This document shows, piece after piece, positions 54,438 to 64,000 of a stretch of DNA of 64,000 nt (position 1 is its first letter; each line of letters starts with the position of its first letter). Source of the stretch: Neoceratodus forsteri (Eukaryota > Chordata > Ceratodontiformes > Ceratodontidae); assembly GCA_016271365.2 (NCBI GenBank), contig CM057454.1, forward strand, positions 696,151,501 through 696,215,500. The letters run 5' to 3'. A program made the translations under genes and the position numbers. The notes below the pieces were generated by a model. It searched no databases and was not told the DNA's origin. It saw only the letters and a program-made list of their open reading frames with translations.

Positions 54438-55565
54438 CAGCATAATTTTTTTTTTCAAAGCAGGTGGCTGTTGATCATTGTTTGGACACTCATCCACATT
54501 AAGGAACAGATTGACTTACTCCAGACCAATCTTTCACTGGCAGTTTCCTGTCCTCTGTTACCCTGTGCAACACCAGCATTTACAGTGGTAGGGAATGTGT
54601 ATTTTACATGTCATAAGTCTGGCTGCATCTGCATTTACCATGCCAGAAACATTCAGCATGGCAGCATTGGGCAGTGCTTCAAAGGCACTTGGTAGCAAAT
54701 ATGTGCATTATGCTGCTTGCATGAAGGCATACAGCATTGCTTCAGACTGTGACTGTGAGGACTGATTAAAGAAACAAGACCAAATTAGGAAGTTAAACAC
54801 ATCCAACTTTCTCTCAAGGGAAGGCTCATGTTCCATATCAGAAGAAGAGAATGCTCAGAAGGAAGGTGGCTCAGAGAAATCTAATGCTTCTGGATTCTTC
54901 TGGCCCTACTTCCTAGGACTACTAAGGTTACTATTTTGGTGTTTAAAAATTACAGTCTGTTAAATACTTCTCCTCTCCCCAGATCCATCAGCCTGACAAG
55001 AAAAGTATACCTATGACCAAGTTGAACGTGCAGCTGAAGTCGTGTGGTGTGAAGGGCATTGCAACTCACAGGTGATAAGGTGAAGCCATCAACTGGAGGG
55101 AGCAGCAGGAAATCAGGAAAACTCTCCAGTTTATTTTATGAGGTAGAGCAGTCTCTTGACTCATTTTCCAGCCCCCCATGTAAATAATAGTGCAACAGAT
55201 GAGCCAAGCATACAGCAACTCACTAGCTCTTTATGGTTCACAAGCATTTGACTTAAAGAATAAGGAAAGTGAAATATTCTCAGTATGACCCCTCAGTCAC
55301 CCAGGTATTAATAAAACTATATAATTTTAACAAAGATGACAGTGGCATTTTCCACAGTCTTTATGGAAAACTCATTCAGAGATTCCATAACCCAGCATTC
55401 AGCTCTTCCCATTGCAGATAACTCTACCTCTAAGTACCCACACAGCAAGAAACCAAGATTCAGGATGGCACATAACATGGCTGTCATTTCTTCTGGGAGG
55501 TGGTTTGTATTGTTTATATAGCCAGGAGAGATGAGTCATGGGTCCTGGATTTGTAACCATCATTC

Positions 55566-55614
<49 letters not shown>

Positions 55615-56559
55615 GAAAGAACAGGGCAATCTCCCAAGAAGCAACAGCACATGAAGTGGACCATTTTCTTAAAAGAATGCAGCTCAGATGCTGGTACCTT
55701 TGCATGTAGGTTGTCCTCCAGTCAAGTGTCACTATGGCTTTGTCAATCAACCAAATTTCTAAAATAGCTCAAATTACTATTTGATGGATTTCTATTGTTT
55801 GGTGATGCTTTTGTCAGGCTGAATAAGAATCCTGATGGTCTATAAATAGTCTTCCATAATATAGAGGAGAGAAGGGATCATTTTGAAGTCCCTAGTCCTT
55901 TTAGACATTTTCAAAATGACATGATGGTCTTAAAAACAATTGGAAAACATTTCTTACTGGCCACTGTTTATAAAGTACTTATTCTCCGAAATTATATGCA
56001 TCCCTCTAAATTATTCATATTTAACTGTACTTGAACAACAAGTTATATGACAGAAATTTATTTTCCATTATTTTATTTTCATGGGAAGGACTCTGTTATA
56101 TTCATCTAACCAGTGATTCTATGTCATAGTTTGTGCTCAGAACTCTAAGCATAGTTCTGATAGGTCAAAAGCTCATAATTAGCATTTTGTACACAAACCA
56201 TGACATAGTAAAAACTCAAAATTTCTGGTTTCATAAAGAAAACTGTAACAGAATGCTGCCCATAAAACAAACAAATGTAAAATACAGTTTTCATATCACT
56301 TTTTATTCAGGTACAGTTAAATATGGATAATTTAGGGAATGCATATAATTTTTGAGAATAAAAAATGTATAAACAGCTGCCTATTAGCACAAATGTCCTA
56401 TCCCCTTTAACGCTAGATAGTTCAAGAAATCAAGTCCTGAGGCTTAAGCACCTTCCAAGTGGGGTTGGGGGGTATGGGGTTTCCACACTAGTAAATCCAG
56501 TTTCTAAGGATTGGCTGGCCTACCTCCAGGAAAAGTATTGAGGGTCACATCTAGGGATT
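54438..56559. other. Gene-free stretch with a CA microsatellite
   Basis: About 2.1 kb without a recognised gene. A CA repeat of about 21 units lies at 55567-55609. No terminal inverted repeat or long tandem repeat was seen. Confidence 0.5.
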
Positions 56560-56689
56560 CTGTAAAGAAAGGGTTGCTTTGACATTCAAGAGATGGGTGA
56601 GGTATGCAGTCAGTTCTTAATATTCTATAGATTTCTGTCCTCATACTCCAGCAGACTTCTTCAGAGTCCCTTATGTCCAAAATCCATAT

Positions 56690-57945
56690 AAAGAGGGATG
56701 CAGTGCAACAGTGTATAGAAATGCTTCTGGACCGAGGAGCTATCAGAGCAGTGGCACCCCAGGAGATGGGGTAGTTATGTACTACAGTTTTTTGTTCATA
56801 GTTCTACAAAAAATAGGAGGAAGGCATTTGGCTTATAGGTAATCTCATGTACTTGAACTTGTGGGTGTGCAAGAAAAGTTTGAGGATGAAAAACCTCACA
56901 CTAATCAATTGGCTGGCCCAACCTGAAAATGCTTATGTTTGGTGAACTTCAAGGAAATGTACATGAAAGTAACAATATCATCTCACAACTGGAAGTTCCT
57001 CAGATTCTCACATGGAAGTCACTATCAATACACAATATCCAATTTGGTCTAAACTCTGCCCCAGATTCTTCACCAACATAATTGTGGTCATCGCTGCTTA
57101 CTTAAGGGAGAGGGACTTTTGAGTGTGCTCATACTTTGACAACTGGCTAGTTTGATCCAAATCTATAAAGAGAAAATTCCAGGGCATGATCTCAGTACTG
57201 TCAGTTCTTCAGTCCCACAGACTAATTGTCAACTAAAAGAAGAATGTAGTTACTGCAAAGCAATATCTGGTTCCCCTGAATGGGTCTGAACATTTCTGGA
57301 ATATGTCTTCTTTTCAGAGCTCTGAACATCTAGGTAAGCCTAACTGAGCTGCTACAACAGCAGATCAAACTATCTTCCTATGTCTCCACATGCTGAGCAA
57401 GATTGCGGTGCAGTGGTATCATGGACAATGGTACAATATTTCTTTAGAGCTGGCTATTGAACATAAGCTGTGACTATTTGCTCCTCTCCTCCCAATGCTT
57501 GTTGAATTTGCCAAAAGAGGTTTGGAAGGATCTTTATTAGTGGAAACAATGAGAACCTAATGAAGAGAGTGCCTTACCATACCTTTCCTCAGCAGTGACA
57601 GAAATGGATTTCAGACTCACAGGCTTGGGGCACCTATGGTGACAAATGGGCCTAGGTCATATGGGTGCAGTGAACAGTCAAAGGGTATCAATAAATTAAA
57701 GGTGCATGCTATAAGACAATCCCAAATGGTATTTGAAGCCCACATTAATAGGAGACATATTCTTATGCAATCAGAAACAGACAAATGTTGCTTATACAAG
57801 GAGATGGGACACACACAACATTACAATGACAAGGGAAGTCAGACTTTTGTTTGTTTGGATAGAGAAAACTCCCCAGTCCCTATTGACCCAAAAAATGCAC
57901 TCAAGCAGATGTGCTGAACAAGAAAGTGGCCACCGGTCAGAGTGA
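56690..57945 (+). pseudogene. DIRS1-type RT and RNase H remnant
   Basis: Recognisable phrases, across all frames, are AVQQCIEMLLDRGAI (56698), CPRFFTNIIVVIAAYLRE (57057), the catalytic region as YFDNW (57132-57146; expected YLDDW), LSVLQSHRLIVN (57205), then SDSQAWGTYGDKWA (57614) for the first RNase H Asp region, and ETDKCCLYKEMG (57775) and ADVLNKK (57907) for its end. The order and spacing fit DIRS1-type elements. Stops occur roughly every 20-30 codons. Confidence 0.75.
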
Positions 57946-58456
57946 AAACTCAAAAGACAACAACCCCAGAACAAATGCCCTGAGGTAAGAGTTATCCTAG
58001 ATGGGCATTTGGCCATACAGCCACATTTCAAAGAGAAAAACAATTGCACATACTCCAATAATGCAACGCATACTGGGAAGCATATGTAAATTCCCATAAA
58101 GGAATTTGGCCTGGCTCAACTGCAAGCAGAATTGCGTGGTACAAAAAGGCCTCACAAAGCAACCAGCAAAGGCTGAGAACAGCAAACACAGACACGTGTC
58201 TCATCCTTGTTATGACTCCTCAGTGTGCCATATCTGTAACTCAGCCTAGAGGAAGGTAGACAGCCTTAGGAGGGTTTTATTTATTATTTATGGGGAGCCC
58301 ATAGTAGAGAAAAACTCAAAAGGCAAGAACCCCAGAACAAATGCCCTGAGGCAAGATTTACCCTAGAAGGGCATTTGGCCATACATCCAAATTTCAAAGA
58401 GAAACAGAATTTCACATACCCCAGTAATGCAAAGCATCATGGGAAGCATATGCCAA
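57946..58456. mobile_element. 511-bp insertion with internal ~150-bp direct repeats
   Basis: TCAGAGTGA lies at 57937-57945 and again at 58457-58465, consistent with a 9-bp target-site duplication inside the DIRS1 remnant. The element begins and ends with related direct repeats (57946-58095 and 58312-58456) sharing AAAACTCAAAAG, CCCCAGAACAAATGCCCTGAG and TGGGAAGCATATG. The 215 bp between are unrelated. It looks like a small LTR-type (TRIM-like) or dimeric non-autonomous element. Confidence 0.7.
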
Positions 58457-58465
58457 TCAGAGTGA

Positions 58466-59065
58466 CAGCTTACCCAAAGGTGCTCAGTCAGTTCTTTTTA
58501 AAGTGGAGGATCCTGTAGTGGATTATTTTGCATCTAGAAAAATCATACAAGTGAGCAGGTCCTTTTCAAGACATTCGAATCTTGGCATGGAAGATGCCTG
58601 CTTTAGTATTTACTTGGATAGGGAGCAGTTTTACACCTTCACACCTTTGCCCAATATAACCAGATTTGATTAGAACATAAGACACATTATACTAATAGTA
58701 CCTTACTGGCCATAATGGCCATGTTTTTAGGGTGTGATGGAGATGGTGGCGGGCTCCTCATGGCATCTTCAAGATCAACCAGATCTGCTGATGTAATGTG
58801 CCTTAATGTACCCTCAGTTGAATGGGCATAAAGGGTTGAGAATAGCAAGCTTAGAATGGTAGACTGCTCAGGGATGGTTATTGATAGCCTCCTCAAGGTC
58901 AGAAAAGGATGTACCTTATGGCTGTACTATAGGGACAGAAGAACTTTTGTTGGATGTGTACACAAAAAGGGTAGAGATCGTAGCAGGGTCAGAGTTCAAT
59001 GCATTTTGGATTTCCTATATTCTGAAATGGATTTGAGCTTGACATCATATACTCTTAAATTCTAA
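58466..59065 (+). pseudogene. DIRS1-type VDxFAS region and recombinase N-terminus
   Basis: After the insertion the frame reads EDPVVDYFASRK (58508), EQFYTFTPLPNI (58627), IILIVPYWP (58688), typical of the segment linking RNase H to the recombinase in DIRS1-type elements. The recombinase core-binding part follows, with GMVIDSLLKVRKGCTLWLYYRDRRTFVGCVHKKGRDR (58873-58980) and ILDFLYSEMDLSLTSYTLK to a TAA near 59063. The catalytic Arg-His-Arg-Tyr domain is absent. Confidence 0.75.
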
Positions 59066-59327
59066 ACACTGACATTTAGTAACATTTCTAGAATTTAATG
59101 GCACCATGTTTGAAGCACAACCTCAAGTGGTACTTTTTCTCATTGCAGTTTCCCTGAGTTAGCCCAAAATAAATAAAATCATCACTCCCAAGAACTGAAC
59201 CAACTGTTCACTATTTATCTGAGCTGGCATTTTCATTTGATTTTTCTTTAATTTAAGGGACATACCATTGAGCAAACTCATTTACAACAGAGACCCAAAG
59301 TGCAAAGTGTTTTCTGAGTTTTTTTGT

Positions 59328-59412
59328 CTGTTTGTTTATTCTTTGGTAACTGGGTAAGGTCCATGAAGCACAAGGCCTGTTTTTGGGGGCAAGGGGCATG
59401 GATTATGGCATC
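59328..59412 (-). mobile_element. 3' end fragment of the L2-like LINE family
   Basis: TTTATTCTTTGGTAAC.GGGTAA (59334 onward) matches the 3' end of the L2-like LINE at 39185 in the same minus orientation, and resemblance continues weakly for about 50 bp. It is likely a heavily 5'-truncated copy. Confidence 0.6.
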
Positions 59413-61230
59413 ATGCTTATGTAACTGAGAGGCAGCTAAGAAGCTGCTACCTTCCTCTCCACTGCAGACCCATGCAGCAATATGTGCTGAAAGCTTTTTT
59501 CTTTCTTTTTCCTGTCCCGACATAGTCGCTACAATAAATCACATTTTTCTGGTTTACAGAAGTGTTACCACAGCTAACTAATGAACAGTGAAAACCTAAA
59601 GAAAATATAGGCAACAGATAGTGGAATGAGAATGCATTGCTGAACCACCTTGCAATTTCTATGATGCAGTTCAGTAAATGAACAGTGCTCAAACTGTGTC
59701 AGTACAGTTAAAAAAATATTAGAAGTATGCTTATTGCATAAGAGGATAATAAAAAGAGCAAATAAGTATTAAAATATTTTTTTGCATTTTCTCAAGCACT
59801 GAATGTTGCTTTCAGAACATCAGCAGGTTTGTGAGGGTTGGACGCTGATAGACAAGTGCTGAAAGTAGCACAGCCCAGCTAACAGAGGGTTCCATATTAA
59901 TGAAACACATTTTTTTTTCTTAAACAAAACTGCTGGTCATATACAGTCACTAGAAGTGAGCCATTAGACAAAAAAGAACTGTAAATTTTCATTGCCATGT
60001 GGAATCTTGGGCAAGATTTGATCTTTTGAGTAACCTGCAATAAATTATTGTCCCCTCCCACATTTAAACAATAGAGAAAGAATACACTAATTTACTAACA
60101 AGCTTTAACAATTTCAGGACTAATTTAACATATAAAATTATGAAGAATAAGTATTTTGAAGAATAAATAAGCTTATATAAAAGTATAAAAGAGATCGAGC
60201 CCAGCCAAACGAAATGTTTTCTTAAACAACCAAAGAATAATAAATAGTAATCTGAAGGAGGCAATTTCAGACTAAAACTCAGACTTCCCATTGTGAACTA
60301 GGACACTGATTATGTTTCTTAAGGACTTTGGCAAGGTTGAGGAGGGTATCTCTATTTTTACGTTTTTTTGTTTTTAATTTTGTGTTACAAGCATGATGGA
60401 TGGTAACTCAGGTTTGAAAAGCATCATGAAAATGCAGAAAATGTATTGAAATAAATGTATAATGCAGGAGGGAAGTGTTAGCACAAGCTTTTGCAGATGT
60501 GCCCATTTTTCCGGGGAAGGGGGTGTCATCATGTACAATTGGTACAAAAAAGGGAAGGAGGAAATGGCATGCTAAAAACTCGAAGCAGGTGTGATATTAC
60601 AAATAAATATTACTGTAAAATTAGACAGAAGATTAGCAATGTTTTAGATCTATATATGCTGTTAACGTAAGAGGCAATGCTGAATTTATTTGAGTAATTT
60701 ATGATCAATATTTTGAAGGGGTAACCTGGAATGTTAATGGCATTAACTCTTCAATCAAACATTACAGACTATTAAATAAATCAGGTAAAATTTACATTGA
60801 CTTTGCTTTCATCCAAGATACTGTACATTCTTAAGAGAAAAAGAGATCTTAAAACTTGAAAAAAAATGGGTTGAACAGGTGTATTTCTTTGAGAGTGAGA
60901 CAAAAAAATAGCAAAGAGGTTGCAATCTTGGTCAGTAAGAAGTTTTGGAGGAAGGTGCTGGAAACCGAATGTGATGAAGGAGGGAAAATAATATTGATTA
61001 AAGTTTTGTTGGGTGACTTTACAACTATTATTGGTTCTGTGTGCTCTCTTTTCAAGGTCTACAGTCTTTTTTTGCAGACATTAATTATATGCTATGCAAA
61101 ATGGAAGACAATGTGCATTTAGAAAATTAATACAGTTCCAAAATGCATCAGACGTACTTGGTGCTGAATAAATATGATTTTATCAGTTTAATGTTCTGAG
61201 TGGTGCTTATGAGTAATTTTTATTTAAGTT
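59413..61230. other. Gene-free stretch
   Basis: About 1.8 kb of AT-rich DNA with no recognised gene, tandem repeat or terminal inverted repeat. Confidence 0.5.
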
Positions 61231-64000
61231 TCTCGGATAACACCTGTGAGCTACAAGCTCTTTTAAGTAGGTTACACATCAAAACATACAGGTACATTAT
61301 ACATGCAAGAATGGCAAATGGGTAGGTATTACAGAGTAATACATTTGGATTAAGGACATAACACAAATTGAGGCTAACAAGAGGTAGCAGGGGGTACAAA
61401 AGCAAAAACTTACATAAATGTTACTAAGTGCAAGCAAAGCTAAGGTACAATTGCAAAGCTTACATCAATGTTGCTAAGTGCATAACAAATGGGGGGAGTG
61501 AGCAGGGACAGATATGAGTAAAGGAAGGTAGAAGGAATCACCCCAGGGGCCTCGTCAGTTGGGAAGACCATATTGAGATATGGTCAGTTAAAAGACAGAC
61601 TGATGCAATTTAGTGGCAGAGAAGGGAGAGGCTAGGCCCAGAAATCCTGGTCAGAATGGAAGGAGGCAGGGGAAGTGTGGGAAGAGAATGGGAGGTGGGG
61701 AGGAAGCGGGTAGGGGAGTGCAAAATGTGGGGGATAAGGGGACCCTTAGGTACCTAGGCAAGTGGGGAGTAGGGTTAAGAAAGATTGTTTATCATGGGAG
61801 TAGGTCTCAAGTTAGTGGAAGCAGTCACACGTGGTATTGGAGACAAGGTGATTTCTGAGAGACCACTTGAAAGAACCCAGGGTGGGTAAAGAAGATATGT
61901 CTTCAGGGAGGGAATTAAACTAGAGAGGAACGTGGTAGGCAAATGACCTTTGGCCTTGGGTGGATCAACAATGGGGAACCTCTAAATACTGGCAAGCTGA
62001 GCTTCTGTTATGATGAGGGTTGGTAAGGAGATTCTGAACCCCAGGAGGCAGCAGTCCTAAGTGGGCTTTTTTGCCAGCAAACAAGATTGGAATTAGAGTA
62101 TCCCATTGAATTGTAACTACTTAGCCTGGGCATACTGGTTACATGTGTGAGTCAATCACTGTGAGCCTGTAAGGAGCTGGCAAGCCTTGTTAAGCACAGT
62201 TTTTATATGCTTAATGGATGTGTCCAAGGCTGAGCCATAGATAGCCAGCCCATAATCAACCAGTGAGACCATTGAGCTTTGTATGGCTAGACTGAGGGCT
62301 TCACAGGTCAGGTTCTGTTTGTGCCTGTAAAGCGGCCCAATACATGTGTTGACAGCTTTGGCAACATTATCTATATGTTTAGTGAATTACAGTGTGCTAT
62401 CAACTGTGATCCCCAGGAATTTAAAATATTGAGTTAGTGTGAGCGAGTCACTCACATTATTGATGATGGTGAAAGGGTACTGTGTATGTTTGCTTTGGGG
62501 GTAGGTGAACAACATAGTTTTAGTTTTCTTGTAATTCACGATTAACTTATGGCTGCTAAACCATCTTCCAATGATTGCAAAGTTATTTTGAAGCTGGCTC
62601 TCAAGAACCACAGGGTCTGTGTTGCTTACGAAGAGAACAGCGTTATTGACATACAAAATGATTTTTTACCTGGCGGGAGGTGTGGAGGTTATTCAGGAAG
62701 ACACTGGACAAGAGTGGACCCAAGATTAATCTTTTTGGAACTCCTGAGTGGATGAGTTGACTGTCAGAGAGGATATTCCCTATCTTAACATGCTGAGAGC
62801 AGCAGTGAAGGTAGCTTTGAAACTAAGCTACACTCTCTGTAGAGAGACCTAACCTGGTTAGCTGGTCAGCCAGGAGAATGTGATAAACTGTGTCAAAGGC
62901 CTTGGTTAAATCAATGAATGCGGCACCAACAAGAAGGCCTTGGTCAAAGGACTTTTGAATGAAGCCCAAGAATTCAAGCAGTGCAGTGGAGGTGCTATGT
63001 CCTGCCCTAAACACGTGTTGTTGGGGGCATTGTAACTGATATTTGCCTAGGTATTCCATCAGTTGGTCAGCAACTATTTTCTCAAGGATTTTTGATAGTG
63101 GGGGGAGGATATAAATGGGGCTGTAGTTACCTTGTTGGGATCGATTCCCACTCATGTGAACTGGTGTCACTACAGCAGTTTTCCATCAATGTGGGAATTT
63201 AGAGTGTCTGAGGAAAAGGTTAAGTATGTGGGTTAGGGGAGCAAGAATTTCTTCCAGGATAAGAGAGACAAACTTTAGGTCCAGAGTATCACTGCTGAAC
63301 CTCCCTTTACCTAGCATCTTTTGGAGGTATTTCCTAGCTTCAAGTACAGTGATGAGTCAAATAGAAAGGTTGGTGAGTATGGGCCTGCAACTGCTTAGCA
63401 GGACAACCAGTTGGAACAGAATGGGAGAAGAAGTCAGGGGGGAGAATATCACTGAGGTCCATAAATGCATTATTGAAGGTATTTATGATAGTTTTAGGGT
63501 CCAGGGTAGGTGCACCATCAATGTCAAGCATGGAGAGAGCAGATTAAGAGTCCTTACTGATGATTTCTTTAGGATTATTCCAAAAATGCTTGCCATCGTT
63601 CCAGGACTGGGAGAGGGCTTCTTTCTAGTACCGGCTTTTTGCTGCACAGATGGCCCTGGTACAACCATTTCTGGCCATTTTACAATTCTGGATATCAGAC
63701 TGTTTACCCGAGGTTCAAGGCCTAAGCCAGAGATGGTCCCTGGCTTTCAATACCATAAGAATGTCAGGTGAGAGCCAAGGATTACTCTTGCCATTCACTG
63801 TCCGCTTTTTAAAAGGGGTGTTTTTGTCACAGGCAGTGTTGAAAAGGAGGATGAATTGTTCAAGCACAAGGTCAACATCATTGGTTGAGTAGACTGGTGT
63901 CCAATCAGAACAACAAAGATCTGATTTTAGTAATTTAATATGACTACAAATAAGGACCTTATTAGCTATTGTTCTGGGAGGGGATTTGAAATAGTTGTTG
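61231..64000 (-). mobile_element. L2/CR1-group LINE, running off the window
   Basis: A minus-strand LINE whose 3' end is near 61231 and whose 5' part lies beyond the window. It belongs to the CR1/L2 group by its RT motifs but differs from both the CR1 copies and the L2-like LINE at 39-42 kb. The 3' boundary is inferred from the end of coding-like sequence. Confidence 0.75.
61800..64000 (-). pseudogene. LINE reverse transcriptase remnant, partial at the window edge
   Basis: Minus-strand landmarks are NYSPIYILPPLSKILEKIVADQL (about 63130), RAGHSTSTALLEF, GAAFIDLTKAFDTVYH (62930), SGVPKRLILGPLLSSVFLNNL (about 62740), and a segment read as YVNNAVLF (62653), where the catalytic FADD pair is Asn-Asn. 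FNNAFMDLSDILP (63485) and a C-terminal FNSLPEDI (61900) also fit. The frame is repeatedly broken. N-terminal endonuclease sequence is not in the window. Confidence 0.8.

Larger units (their letters stand above)
56560..59065 (+). mobile_element. Decayed DIRS1-type retrotransposon
   Basis: A plus-strand remnant with the order RT, RNase H, the VDYFAS region and the N-terminal part of a tyrosine recombinase. It has no open frame longer than about 90 codons and is much older than the Ngaro copy. It is cut by a 511-bp insertion at 57946-58456. The catalytic half of the recombinase and the terminal repeats were not found. Confidence 0.8.

Overview
The window looks like intergenic or deep intronic DNA from a non-mammalian vertebrate, most plausibly an amphibian. 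The evidence is the mix of repeats: CR1-type LINEs, an L2-like LINE carrying a 2A-like motif, L1-type LINEs, Penelope-like elements (PLEs) with a GIY-YIG remnant, a Tc1 transposon, a DIRS1-type element and a Ngaro-type element. No bacterial gene organisation is present and no host protein gene could be recognised. Species cannot be fixed from the sequence alone.

Layout. 0.26-10.6 kb: three CR1 copies (A minus, B plus, C minus). 11.4-27.4 kb: one minus-strand L1 remnant split by successive insertions. A PLE sits at about 11.6-18.0 kb, is itself interrupted by a 1.59-kb Tc1 element and contains a 69-bp CR1 scrap. A CR1 block (copy D, with ORF1, endonuclease and reverse transcriptase) lies at about 19.8-25.7 kb and has a six-unit ~120-bp tandem array inside it. 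A 520-bp insertion follows at 26.6-27.1 kb. 27.4-38.7 kb: a PLE-like tail, a plus-strand L1 with ORF1 and ORF2 remnants and a MIR-like SINE inside it, and a 720-bp foldback made of two inverted PLE-like tails. 39.2-42.4 kb: a minus-strand L2-like LINE. 43.3-44.8 kb: a TIR element flanked by AGT. 45.6-54.4 kb: an almost complete Ngaro-type retrotransposon with A1-ORFs-B1-A2-B2 split direct repeats, gag-like, RT/RNase H, tyrosine recombinase and SGNH hydrolase regions, the last disrupted by CR1 copy E. 56.6-59.1 kb: a decayed DIRS1-type element carrying a 511-bp insertion. 61.2-64.0 kb: another minus-strand LINE that runs off the window.

All retroelement reading frames are broken by stops, frameshifts or lost catalytic residues, so this is a graveyard rather than a set of active elements. 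The most interesting signals are hammerhead-ribozyme-like cores in the PLE tails, the stepwise nesting record, a nonsense codon shared by three CR1 copies in RT motif A, the tandem array that replaces about 175 bp of a CR1 RT gene, and SGNH hydrolase domains in two unrelated retroelement classes. Boundaries were read by eye and are approximate unless a duplication or terminal repeat fixes them.
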